Shown here in pieces: positions 53,483 to 61,632 of a DNA stretch of 64,000 bases (position 1 is its first letter; each line of letters begins with the position of its first letter). Source of the stretch: Runella slithyformis DSM 19594. GTDB taxonomy: Bacteria > Bacteroidota > Bacteroidia > Cytophagales > Spirosomataceae. Both the position numbers and the translations under genes were made by a program. Below the pieces are notes generated by a model that made no database searches, had not been told where the DNA came from, and saw nothing but the letters and a program-made list of their open reading frames with translations. Location of the stretch: NCBI RefSeq assembly GCF_000218895.1, contig NC_015703.1:5841001-5905000 (forward strand). Direction: 5' to 3'.

Positions 53483-54154
53483 ATGAAGAATTATATTTTC
53501 GTTACCATTCTCGTAATGGTTGCAAGATATTCCTTTGCCCAAATACCATTTGAAGTGATGGTTGGGAATAAGCAAACGCTATATTTTGCCTATATCCAAA
53601 AGGATTTGGATAATATTGGCAGATGGAATATTTTCTCGCAAGGGCTTTATGCGGTTAATTACAGAGACAGTTCTCTCAATAGTATTTCTATTGACAACCA
53701 ATTGACCTATCAATTCAACAACTGGTTAGGTATTTCCGCAGGTGGCAGTTTTGATGGTGTGCAATTCATTCCAACATTGGGACTATCGCTTGGATACTTC
53801 AATAAAAAAGGTGATTTTTCCATAACTGCCTTTCCTACAATACAGTTGGCAAAACCAAGGGCATTAGATGTATTTGGTTTGATTAACTATTCGCCACAAT
53901 TCAAGAAGAAATGGGGTTTGTTTTGTCAATTAATCATTGGAACAAACTTAGGCGTTCAAAAAGAAGACCCGAACCAAAAAAGGGAAATACTGAACATCTT
54001 TACTCTTCACAATATCAGTAATCAACTTATACGTGTAGGACTAAATTACAAACAAAAATTTCAGTTTGGGATTGGTGCAGACTTTGCACAGTTCGGAATG
54101 AACGAAGCTACATTTGAGAATTTTGGGCTGTTTTTGCGTTATCAATTAGAATGA
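53483..54154 (+). CDS. Exported beta-rich protein, probable outer-membrane barrel
   Basis: A protein of 223 residues with a signal peptide (MKNYIFVTILVMVARYSFAQ). The mature part alternates polar and aromatic residues in short strands (LTYQFNNWLGISAGGSFDGV, TLGLSLGYFNKKGDFSITAF, RVGLNYKQKFQFGIGADFAQ) and ends with an aromatic strand, FGLFLRYQLE. That is the profile of a small outer-membrane barrel. Four bases separate it from the hydroxylase stop, so both form one operon; it may help move the hydrophobic substrate or product. No named family recognised. Confidence 0.72.
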   Translation: MKNYIFVTILVMVARYSFAQIPFEVMVGNKQTLYFAYIQKDLDNIGRWNIFSQGLYAVNYRDSSLNSISIDNQLTYQFNNWLGISAGGSFDGVQFIPTLGLSLGYFNKKGDFSITAFPTIQLAKPRALDVFGLINYSPQFKKKWGLFCQLIIGTNLGVQKEDPNQKREILNIFTLHNISNQLIRVGLNYKQKFQFGIGADFAQFGMNEATFENFGLFLRYQLE

Positions 54155-54179
54155 ATGAATTACTTCGCACAATAACATC

Positions 54180-54698
54180 GGTTTAGTGGTGGCTGAAAGC
54201 CAAGCCATGAAATCCCGATTGCTATCGGGATTAAACAAAAGCTTCGGTAGCGGTAAGTGCTCACCAAACCTTTTTCTTTTATTATGGAGTTATCGTCGAG
54301 CTGGCAACTACTTTCAGAGCAGGCTTTTGACCTGCTTTGTTGATTTTATGGCTGCTTATGCACCATTTTCAGTGGCTTTATTGGGGTTAGGTTAGTGTAC
54401 AAAATCCCCCACTCATCCCGTTAGCTAATCGGATCGTTGCTTTCCCTTTGGCAAACGCCCATGTATGAGGTGGGTGAGCCACATGGCCCAAAAACCACGA
54501 TGGTTAGGCCTAACGCTGAAATACTACGCTCAAATCGCCGAATCAGCGCCTCAAAACCAGCCACTTATCGACTGGCGCAATTGATACGCTTATTCGCATG
54601 TAGCTCATCAGAATTCTTTTTTTGTCATGATGAATTTTAAGTTTAAATTGACCTTAAAATTAAACCTTTTGTCACGATATAGATACCAAGGTTTGTTT
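54180..54698. mobile_element. Internally deleted remnant of the IS91-like element
   Basis: The left ~320 bp reproduce the hairpin end and following DNA of the element at 41460 (GGTTTAGTGGTGGCTGAAAG..., AGTGCTCACCAAACC, AACGCCCATGTATGAGG). At ~54507 it jumps to the opposite end (CGCTGAAATACTACGCTCAA ... TGAATTTTAAGTTTAAATTG) and finishes at GTTTAACA. No coding capacity remains. Confidence 0.82.
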
Positions 54699-54702
54699 AA
54701 CA

Positions 54703-54813
54703 AGGTATTGCCAAAAGCTGGGTAGAGATGCCGGTAAGAACATTTGGAATTCTAAGAGCATTTGTGCTAAATTTTAACATTAGTTTTTCAAAACCCAGCC
54801 TTCGGCAATACCT
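54703..54813. repeat. Cassette-type inverted repeat 9
   Basis: 21-bp arms (54703-54723, AGGTATTGCC...GCTGGGT, and the inverse at 54793-54813) pair at 19 of 21 positions around a 69-nt loop. This is one of the cleanest members of the series. The left flank TTTAACA is the junction with the IS91-like remnant. Confidence 0.85.
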
Positions 54814-54898
54814 GAACCATCAGTGGCAATGGGAGGACGACCCCGAAACGAGCAAGAATCATCAAACAAAAATGTAATGACAATTGTATTTTTACAGA

Positions 54899-55768
54899 AT
54901 GAGAACAGACACCAAAAATTCATATCTTGAAAGTATAAATAAGGCAATTGCATTCATAGAAAGTAATTCGGCAACTGACATTCAACTCAAAGACATTGCT
55001 ATACAGGCAAATCTTTCTCAATATCATTTTCATCGGGTTTTCAAATCACTAACAGGCGATACTACAAAAGCCTTTTTGACACGACTTCGACTTGAAAAAG
55101 CGGCTCTAAAACTTAAGCATTCACAGATCGAGGTTGGACAAATTGCGTTAGATTGTGGTTATCAAAATCACGAAACTTTCACAAGAGCATTTAAAGAATA
55201 TTTTGGGCTGACACCAATAGAGTATCGCAACTCCATAGCAGAAAAAACGACAGATAAACAAAAGGAATACGAAAAAGCAAACATTGACCTAAATGCACTC
55301 AATGTTCAAGGTCCGATAATCAAAACAATTCCAGACCTTCATCTTTCGTACATCAGGCACACGGGTTCGTATGATAAGGCAGGCAGTTCCTTTCAAAAGT
55401 TAATGTTTTGGGCTGCAACACATTTAGTTTTGAAATTAAAACCAGTAACGATTGGTATTGTACACGACAATCCCGATCTGACAGCAGAACAACACATTCG
55501 TTTTGACGCTTGTGTTTTAGTTTCCAAAGAAATAAAACCAAGCGGAGAAATTGGTTACAAGAAAATTGAAGGAGGCAAGTTTGCGGTGTTTACTTATAAA
55601 GGAGGTTACGAAGGATTTTATCCCGTTTACGACTACATTTATAACGTTTGCTTGTTCGAGAATAAATTTGACTTAGCCGACAAGCCTGCACTTGAATGGT
55701 ATGTTAAATCGCCACCATTCTATAAACCCGAAAATTTTGTAACTGATTTCTACCTTCCGGTAAAATAG
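54899..55768 (+). CDS. AraC regulator with GyrI-like ligand domain
   Basis: A protein of 289 residues from the ATG at 54899 (a TTG frame start at 54884 is less likely). The DNA-binding part is N-terminal: IQLKDIAIQANLSQYHFHRV and VGQIALDCGYQNHETFTRAF, then YFGLTPIEYR. Residues ~130-289 are a GyrI-like small-molecule domain (LHLSYIRHTGSYDKAGSSFQ, GGKFAVFTYKGGYEGFYPVY, FVTDFYLPVK), as in Rob/BmrR-type multidrug sensors. It probably responds to amphipathic cations or drugs and may control the SRPBCC gene downstream. Confidence 0.9.
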   Translation: MRTDTKNSYLESINKAIAFIESNSATDIQLKDIAIQANLSQYHFHRVFKSLTGDTTKAFLTRLRLEKAALKLKHSQIEVGQIALDCGYQNHETFTRAFKEYFGLTPIEYRNSIAEKTTDKQKEYEKANIDLNALNVQGPIIKTIPDLHLSYIRHTGSYDKAGSSFQKLMFWAATHLVLKLKPVTIGIVHDNPDLTAEQHIRFDACVLVSKEIKPSGEIGYKKIEGGKFAVFTYKGGYEGFYPVYDYIYNVCLFENKFDLADKPALEWYVKSPPFYKPENFVTDFYLPVK

Positions 55769-55829
55769 CAAAAAACGTCAAACAACTTTTGGATAACATA
55801 TTGAAATTTGCAGCATAAACATTTTAAAA

Positions 55830-56324
55830 ATGAAAAAAATAATGATTTATTTACTTATTCCTATTGTTGTAATTATTACAATCGTATTGGCAATTGGGCT
55901 GTTTCTACCCAAAGAAAGAACATTTACTAAAACGGCTGTTCTTCATTCAGATGTAGCCGAAGTATTCAACTTAGTAACTGATTTTAAAAATCAAACTATT
56001 TGGAGAAATGATGTTAAAGAGATTATCATAATTGATGACAATACTTGGATAGAAGTTCCTAAAAAGGGAACATCTATAACTTTTAAAGTGAAGCAAAAAA
56101 TAGAAAATAAAGTTTTTGAGATTGAAATCATTGAACCAGACAATTTCAATGGATATTGGATAGGTACTTTTAAACAAACTAAGAAAAATCAAACAGTCAT
56201 TGAGTTTAAAGAAGTAATTACCGTTTCAAATCCTTTTTTCAGAACATTATCATACTTTTTTATAGACTTGGATAAGACAATGGACATATACCTTCAAAAC
56301 TTAAAACAAAAATTAGGCGAATAA
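55830..56324 (+). CDS. Membrane-anchored SRPBCC family protein
   Basis: A protein of 164 residues: one N-terminal membrane helix (IMIYLLIPIVVIITIVLAIG), then a START-like fold with the typical opening KTAVLHSDVAEVFNLVTDFK and NQTIWRNDVKEI, a central EVPKKGTSITFKVKQKI strand pair and a long C-terminal helix (DLDKTMDIYLQNLKQKL). It probably binds a hydrophobic small molecule at the membrane surface. It lies 61 bp after the AraC-GyrI gene and just before an MGMT-like relic, in the same cassette-like unit. Confidence 0.82.
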   Translation: MKKIMIYLLIPIVVIITIVLAIGLFLPKERTFTKTAVLHSDVAEVFNLVTDFKNQTIWRNDVKEIIIIDDNTWIEVPKKGTSITFKVKQKIENKVFEIEIIEPDNFNGYWIGTFKQTKKNQTVIEFKEVITVSNPFFRTLSYFFIDLDKTMDIYLQNLKQKLGE

Positions 56325-56325
56325 A

Positions 56326-56755
56326 ATGACACAAAAAAAGACTTGGCTTAACAAACTGAACGAAAAGAAAGCGCCAAATATAAAACGAATAGAGTTTGGT
56401 TTTGCGGACATTCCGGCAAACTGCAATATGTTTATCGCGACACCGTAAATAATTAACAATCACATAAAAAAAATACCAAAAGGCAAAAAAAGTATCAGTT
56501 CAAACAATGCGAAAAGACCTTGCTAGTAAAAACAGAACTGACTATACTTGTCCGGTTACGACAGGACTATTTTTACGAATAGTGGCAGAAGCAAATTTTG
56601 AAAAATACCAAAAAGCTAATTCCCTTAAAGACATTACACCATTTTAGAGGATTTTAGAATCCAATTCAACTTTATCAAAAAAACTTACTTTTGGACAAGA
56701 CTTTATTTCGAACCGACGTGTAAACTTTGAGCTCTATGCTTATAATGAATTTTAG
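56326..56755 (+). pseudogene. MGMT/YbaZ-type alkyltransferase-like protein, decayed
   Basis: It starts MTQKKTWLNKLNEKKAPNIK, the normal opening of Bacteroidota MGMT-family proteins, with FADIPANCNMFIATP and then a stop at 56448. The next parts appear in other frames: KKIPKGKKSISSNN (~56465-56505) and RTDYTCPVTTGLFLRIVAEA (~56530-56590). It continues with DITPF, an in-frame TAG where Trp is expected (~56647), and RILESNSTLSKKLTFGQDFI to a stop at 56755. The CPVTTG motif is that of the alkyltransferase-like family. At least two frame changes and a nonsense codon make it a relic. Confidence 0.75.
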
Positions 56756-56841
56756 CAATAAATTGGGTATTTATGCTTGGAAACCTACCCCATAGCAAAG
56801 CCCAAAACCTTTATAGAATACCTTAAAAAAACAGACATAAA

Positions 56842-57705
56842 ATGACAAGACACTTCTGTATATTCTTATTTGTTGTAATTTCAAATATTGCTTTTGGGCA
56901 AGTTAAATTATTTGAGCCTCAATTAATTCCTAAAAATCAGTCTTTTGGATTAACTGTCTCACCGAATGGCAAAGAATTACTTTTTGTAAAATCATTTGGA
57001 GGGAGAGATACTTTACAAATTTTTTATTCAAAAAAAGTAAATGGCCAATGGCAAAAGCCAACACTTGCATTTTTTGCAGACACAAGGTATAAACAAATTG
57101 ACCCTGCATTTTCCCCTGATGGGAAAAATATTTTGTTTAATTCTTTAACATTAATTGAAAATAATTTTGACATTTACATCACAAGTAAAAAATCAAATGA
57201 ATGGACAACACCTGAAAAACTTTCAGATTCTATAAATACCGCTTCAAGTGACTTCTATGCGACAATCTCGAAAGACAAACATATCTATTTTACAAGACGT
57301 ACAACAAGCAATGATATATATGTGAGCTATTTCGTTGATAATCAATACCAAAAAGCTGTATTGCTTGACAAATCCATCAATACAGAAGGAAATGAGTCTA
57401 ATCCGTATATCTCAAAAAATGAGGACTTTATTATATTCTTTACTGACTATAAAAGTGGATTTGGAGAAACCGACTTATACATAAGTTTTAAGAAGAGAAA
57501 TAAATGGAGTACCCCTATTAACTTAGGCAACGAAATAAATAGTAAAATTGGCGAGTTTTGTCCAAGCATTGATTTAAAAAAGAAACTATTTATTTTTTCA
57601 AGAACTGAAGTTGTGAATGGCAAACGAGTTGATAATGTTTATAGTTATCCATTAAAAAAATTGAACATTAGAAAACTGAAAAAGCTTGCTAAATGGAGCG
57701 AATAA
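56842..57705 (+). CDS. Exported PD40 (TolB-like) beta-propeller protein
   Basis: A protein of 287 residues with a signal peptide ending SNIAFGQ. Four to five WD40-like/PD40 repeats are visible by their cores: GLTVSPNGKELLFVKS, DPAFSPDGKNILFNSL, YATISKDKHIYFTRR, NPYISKNEDFIIFFTD and CPSIDLKKKLFIFSR. Each is followed by a strand with IYITSK/LYISFK-type wording. Such periplasmic propellers bind peptides or peptidoglycan in OmpA/Pal contexts, but no OmpA domain is attached. Solo cargo gene before the third IS91-like remnant. Confidence 0.85.
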   Translation: MTRHFCIFLFVVISNIAFGQVKLFEPQLIPKNQSFGLTVSPNGKELLFVKSFGGRDTLQIFYSKKVNGQWQKPTLAFFADTRYKQIDPAFSPDGKNILFNSLTLIENNFDIYITSKKSNEWTTPEKLSDSINTASSDFYATISKDKHIYFTRRTTSNDIYVSYFVDNQYQKAVLLDKSINTEGNESNPYISKNEDFIIFFTDYKSGFGETDLYISFKKRNKWSTPINLGNEINSKIGEFCPSIDLKKKLFIFSRTEVVNGKRVDNVYSYPLKKLNIRKLKKLAKWSE

Positions 57706-57725
57706 AGGCATCAGTCACTTACAAA

Positions 57726-58778
57726 GGTTTCGTGGTGACCGAACGCCAAGCTTTCTTTCGATCCCGATAGTAATCGAAATCGAGAGAAAGCTTCGGTAGC
57801 AGTGAGTGCTCACCAAACCTTTTTCTATTATTATGGAGTTATCGTAGAATAGATGTCTCTTTTTTGAGCCTGATCGCTTGGTCGGGATTTTTTGTGGTGT
57901 TTTGGTGTCCTTTTTGATACTTTTCCTTCATCCCGGCCCCCAAAAGCCCTTACCCATCCCTTAGCCTACAAAATGGAGAGTTAAGTTTTGGCAAATGTCC
58001 AAATACTCCGAAGACGGCCACGGCCATCGAAACTCGTAATAATCACCCAATTGCCTACTTTGTAACAACCTCACTTTCTAAGCAGTGTTTTTGGTTCAAC
58101 ATAAGTCTGGTGAAAGCAAGACAAAAGTCCTTTATTGAACTTTTGAAAAAGAAAAGGGGCTTTTTTAAGTATTTGGACTTTAGTACTCATAATACCTTAG
58201 TTTTTGATACAGCAAGCCCATTAAATCTCCATTCCATGCGAATCATGCAACAAACCTGTATGAATCATGTACTATAGAAATCGGTCCGACTTTGAGCATT
58301 GCCCAAACTTCCTGCTTACTCAGTACCACCGGCAGTTTGTTGGCCTATTGGGCGGCAGGCAAATGAAGATAACAGTAAGGCAACCTTCGGTTTTTAACAG
58401 AAAGCGAAGACCATAGACAGTATGTTTGAAATAGGTTTGGAGGGGGTATGCTCCGCTGTTGAAGCATGTAAAAAAGGTACTCACGGTGCACCGCTGCGAT
58501 GTCCCTGTTCGCGATTGAGTTCGGTGGAAATTTTGCCATAATGCAGTACGACGGCCGCAACGTGCATGGAATAATTTTTGAAAATGCTCGGGCTGCTGCC
58601 AAGTATCGAAATACTACGCTCAAAACGGCGGATTAATTCCTGAAAGCCTGGCACTTGATTGATAAGCGTATTTTCCCTCAGCTCATCAGCATTCTTTTTT
58701 TGTCATGCTAAGTTTTGAGTTTAAATTGGCCTTAAAAATGACCCTTTTGAGACAATATAGCTACCGAAGGTTTTGTTC
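57726..58778. mobile_element. Decayed third copy of the IS91-like element
   Basis: It starts GGTTTCGTGGTGACCGAACG at 57726 like the other copies. It keeps the left ~250 bp, loses the transposase apart from short relics near 58000-58090, and keeps part of the integrase N-terminus leftward (58623-58270: FKIIPCTLRP, REYLFYMLQQRS, LPVVLSKQEVWAML in changing frames). It ends ...GCTACCGAAGGTTTTGTTC at 58778, identical to the right end of the copy at 45134. A partial MITE-like piece (AATCTCCATTCC...CGAATCATGCAACAAA, ~58228-58255) is embedded. Confidence 0.78.
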
Positions 58779-58783
58779 AACAG

Positions 58784-58887
58784 CCGTTTGGCGTAAGTGG
58801 CGGTTCAGTACTTCACAGGCAGTTTTGTTGTTGTCTTTGCATCAACATTTATGGTAAAAATCGCCACATTAGACAATACCCAAACCG
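58784..58887. repeat. Cassette-type inverted repeat 10
   Basis: The left arm CCGTTTGGCGTAAGTGGCGG (58784 onward) pairs with the inverse of 58859-58887 in two blocks (CGTTTGG and TAAGTGGCGGTT-type) with a several-base bulge, loop ~53 nt. The right flank is CAAACCGTTGGAAA. The left flank AACAG directly abuts the IS91-like end. It is the last repeat of the series; 58890-59051 has no gene. Confidence 0.65.
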
Positions 58888-59051
58888 TTGGAAAGAAATC
58901 GAATAAAAAAAGACAAAGGTTTACAATGCAAAAATCTAAATGATTTTCAGGACATTGAGGCAATAGATTTATAAAAAATCCTAAACTTCAAATTTGTGTC
59001 CAAGTACCTTGCATACACTCCAATTGCATTTCAAAAAGTACTGTTTTAAAT

Positions 59052-60208
59052 GGCTTTGTTGCATAGTTATGTTGGCAACCGTTTGACTGTCTTAGGCATA
59101 CCCAATCTGGTGAATCGGTTTAAGCAAGTGGCTTTGATTTGGGCTTCGGTCTGTTGATTAGTTACCAATCGAGCCGACAACCGTTCACCGAAAATCATCT
59201 TCCAACGAAACATAGCCGTCTCGGCTTTGCTCCGGCGATGGTAGCCAATTTGCTGTTTCCATGCTGCTATACCCACCAAACGAATCTGACGAACGGCCTC
59301 ATTACGAGGGTGTATTAAATCATTTCCGTTTTCACTGGTCCAGATGACTGCGTTGGATCGGGGCGGTATCACAGGCTGAATCCAGTGCTTTTCTAACTCG
59401 TCAAAAACTTTGACTTGGTCATAAGCTCCATCTGCCCTTAGTTTAGCGATAGGCCATTCAATATCAGCCAGTAAGGGCTTAATCATCTCAGCATCACTGA
59501 TGGAATGAGTTGTCAACTCAACAGCGTGGATGGTATTAGTAGCTTCATCGGCTACTAAATGCAGTTTACGCCAGGTACGCCGTTGATCAGCTCCATGCTT
59601 GCGTACCTTCCACTCACCCTCGCCATAGACTTTTAATCCCGTACTATCCACTACCAGATGAATCGGTTTGACTTGGTTATCAGTAGGTTTTTGAGGGGTA
59701 TGGAAGGCCTGTAGGTGAGCCTGTCGCCTACAAAGCTGACTGTAGCTGGGTACTTGAATGTCAATCTTCATAATCGCTAATAAACTCTGAATCAACCCTT
59801 GTGTTTGTCGAAAGGCCAGCCGGAAGGCCGCTTTAAGAGCCAAGGCTGCTTGGATACATTGATCTGAATAGCGCAATAGCCCGCCGCGAGTACGAGGTCC
59901 TTGATAGTACCATTGAGTCAACGTCTTTTCATTCAGCCAAAGGGTGACAAAGCCTCTGTTAATCAATGCCTTATTATATTCAGGCCAGTTGGTTAACCGG
60001 TATTTTTCTTTGGGGATTGGTGGATTTCTTTGTGCCTTGGGCGGTAAATTTTCGGCTTGGGTAAAAAAGTGTATTTTTGGCATAGCACCGGATTAGCCCT
60101 GACAGTCCGGTCAGGTGGCAATTTTGTTGGTTTGGCAATCACAAAGTTCGCCATTCCGGTGCTTTTTCATACTAATGATTTATCTTTCAGCATCTATGCA
60201 ACAAAGCC
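59052..60208 (-). mobile_element. IS903-group (IS5 family) insertion sequence, complete
   Basis: 1157 bp with inverted ends GGCTTTGTTGCATAG (59052-59066) and CTATGCAACAAAGCC (60194-60208), flanked by the 9-bp direct repeat GTTTTAAAT (59043-59051 and 60209-60217). Ends and 9-bp duplication fit the IS903 group. It encodes one intact transposase leftward. Confidence 0.93.
59067..60083 (-). CDS. IS903-group transposase
   Basis: Intact protein of 338 residues. The N-terminal part is YRLTNWPEYNKALINRGFVT with the usual WP.YN..L...G wording. The DDE catalytic core contains HLVVDSTGLKVYGEGEWKVR (first Asp), LRADGAYDQVKVFDELEKHW (second Asp) and GYHRRSKAETAMFRWKMIFG (Glu with the Y-(2)-R-(3)-E-(6)-K signature). 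It is followed by LNRFTRLGMP. It is probably active in cis and could mobilise the related MITE at 29663. Start ATG lies 111 bp inside the element's right end. Confidence 0.95.
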   Translation of the reverse strand: MPKIHFFTQAENLPPKAQRNPPIPKEKYRLTNWPEYNKALINRGFVTLWLNEKTLTQWYYQGPRTRGGLLRYSDQCIQAALALKAAFRLAFRQTQGLIQSLLAIMKIDIQVPSYSQLCRRQAHLQAFHTPQKPTDNQVKPIHLVVDSTGLKVYGEGEWKVRKHGADQRRTWRKLHLVADEATNTIHAVELTTHSISDAEMIKPLLADIEWPIAKLRADGAYDQVKVFDELEKHWIQPVIPPRSNAVIWTSENGNDLIHPRNEAVRQIRLVGIAAWKQQIGYHRRSKAETAMFRWKMIFGERLSARLVTNQQTEAQIKATCLNRFTRLGMPKTVKRLPT

Positions 60209-60217
60209 GTTTTAAAT

Positions 60218-60517
60218 TATTGTGTCAATAGGTCGGGGATTCGGTTTTCGAGTCATTTAGAAAGGTATCCTTGCAAAGAAAAGTAACTGCCGCGGGCGTG
60301 AGCTTTATCTCCTGCGGGCTGAAATGCAGAAGTGAAACTTTGTACATTGAATGAACTTTAGCAATAAATTAAAGCTTTGTTATCAGGAGACCATCCATAC
60401 GCAAACCTCCAAACCGTGAAAGTCAATGGTATGATTGACTTTCACTCTATTTAACGGGATACCCTAAAACCGATAAACAACTTTCCGGTAAAACTTCAAA
60501 ATAAATTTAATACAAAC
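60218..60517. other. Intergenic upstream of the DUF808 gene
   Basis: 300 bp after the IS903 target duplication, without a credible reading frame. A short inverted pair (AAAGTCAATgg/ATTGACTTT near 60418-60441) lies ~75 nt before the next start and could be a terminator-like hairpin or an operator. Confidence 0.35.
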
Positions 60518-61384
60518 ATGGCATCAGGTTTTTTTGCAATTTTAGACGATATAGCTGCATTAATGGATGACGTTGCAATTAACGCCAAGCTGGCTACAAA
60601 AAAAACAGCCGGAATACTTGGGGATGATTTGGCCGTTAATGCTGAAAAATCAACAGGCTTTGTATCATCCAGAGAAATTCCCGTTTTGTGGGCTATTACA
60701 AAGGGGTCATTCATTAATAAGTTAATTATCGTACCAATAACTCTATTGCTGAATATATTTTTACCGACTGCCATAACCGCACTACTCATCCTGGGAGGCT
60801 TTTATCTCGCTTTTGAAGGTGTAGAAAAAATTGCAGAATACTTCTTTCATAAAAAACAACCTGCACAGCAGGAAGCAGCGGGAGCCGTCAATCAAGATAC
60901 GGTATTGGAAAAAACAAAAATAAAATCAGCCGTAACTACCGATTTTATACTCTCGGTTGAAATAGTAATCATTGCATTAAGTACGGTCTTAAACAAAAGC
61001 TTGAGTGTACAGATTTTAACCGTATCACTTGTTTCAATAATAGCTACTGTAGGTGTTTACGGCATAGTGGCGCTGGTTGTTCGTATGGATGACTTTGGTT
61101 TTAAGCTGATTGAAAAATCTGAAAGAAAAGGCATATTAAACACACTCGGACAGGCCTTAGTAAATGCCTTACCCATTATTATCAAGGTATTTGCAGTGGT
61201 TGGAACCATAGCATTATTACTTGTATCGGGCGGCATTTTTGCGCACAACATTGAATATTTACACCATATTTTACCCGGGTGGCCAACGATTGTAAAAGAA
61301 TTTACGCTCGGTGTACTGGGCGGAGCATGTGCGTTGGTTTTCATAACACTTATCAAAAAAACCCTTTCACAATTTAAAAAATAG
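60518..61384 (+). CDS. DUF808 (YedI-like) membrane protein
   Basis: A protein of 288 residues opening with the family signature MASGFFAILDDIAALMDDVA followed by KTAGILGDDLAVNAEK. Seven or so hydrophobic helices follow (IIVPITLLLNIFLPTAITAL, SVEIVIIALSTVLNK, IIKVFAVVGTIALLLVSGGI, FTLGVLGGACALVFITLI). A charged loop lies near residues 105-135. DUF808 proteins are conserved inner-membrane proteins of unknown function, sometimes likened to transporters or quality-control factors. Monocistronic; AT-rich. Confidence 0.93.
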   Translation: MASGFFAILDDIAALMDDVAINAKLATKKTAGILGDDLAVNAEKSTGFVSSREIPVLWAITKGSFINKLIIVPITLLLNIFLPTAITALLILGGFYLAFEGVEKIAEYFFHKKQPAQQEAAGAVNQDTVLEKTKIKSAVTTDFILSVEIVIIALSTVLNKSLSVQILTVSLVSIIATVGVYGIVALVVRMDDFGFKLIEKSERKGILNTLGQALVNALPIIIKVFAVVGTIALLLVSGGIFAHNIEYLHHILPGWPTIVKEFTLGVLGGACALVFITLIKKTLSQFKK

Positions 61385-61419
61385 CACTTCGTAAGAATAC
61401 CTTATCAGTATAAAAAAAC

Positions 61420-61490
61420 GGCTTTGTTGGATGGCTCCGATGCTTTTTTATGAGCAATACGGTAATGGAAAGAAGCCATGCAGCAAAGCC
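61420..61490. repeat. Short hairpin with IS903/MITE-like ends
   Basis: GGCTTTGTTGGATGGCT (61420-61436) and AGCCATGCAGCAAAGCC (61474-61490) pair at 15 of 17 positions and resemble the MITE and IS903 ends. No target duplication is visible. It may be a deleted MITE now serving as the terminator of the DUF808 gene. Confidence 0.55.
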
Positions 61491-61632
61491 ATAGTCAGTT
61501 AATGATTCAGGAAATTATGCTCCCGGGCAAAAAGCCCTCCTAACACACTCGTACTTTGTAATCCCTATCCCCAACATAAACCCCCAAAATGTTTGCATCA
61601 GTGGCAAACAAACCGAAACAGGCTGCTTTACC

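Noticed and set aside
27888..58900. Classical integron (intI plus attC array)
   Set aside because: The recombinase lacks the integron-specific insertion between the Lys and HxxR motifs and carries three unrelated N-terminal repeats. No attI or divergent cassette promoter was identified. Only the site structure is integron-like.
61420..61490. Complete MITE at 61420-61490
   Set aside because: The ends resemble the IS903 group but there is no flanking target duplication and the element is only 71 bp; kept as a repeat/terminator candidate instead.
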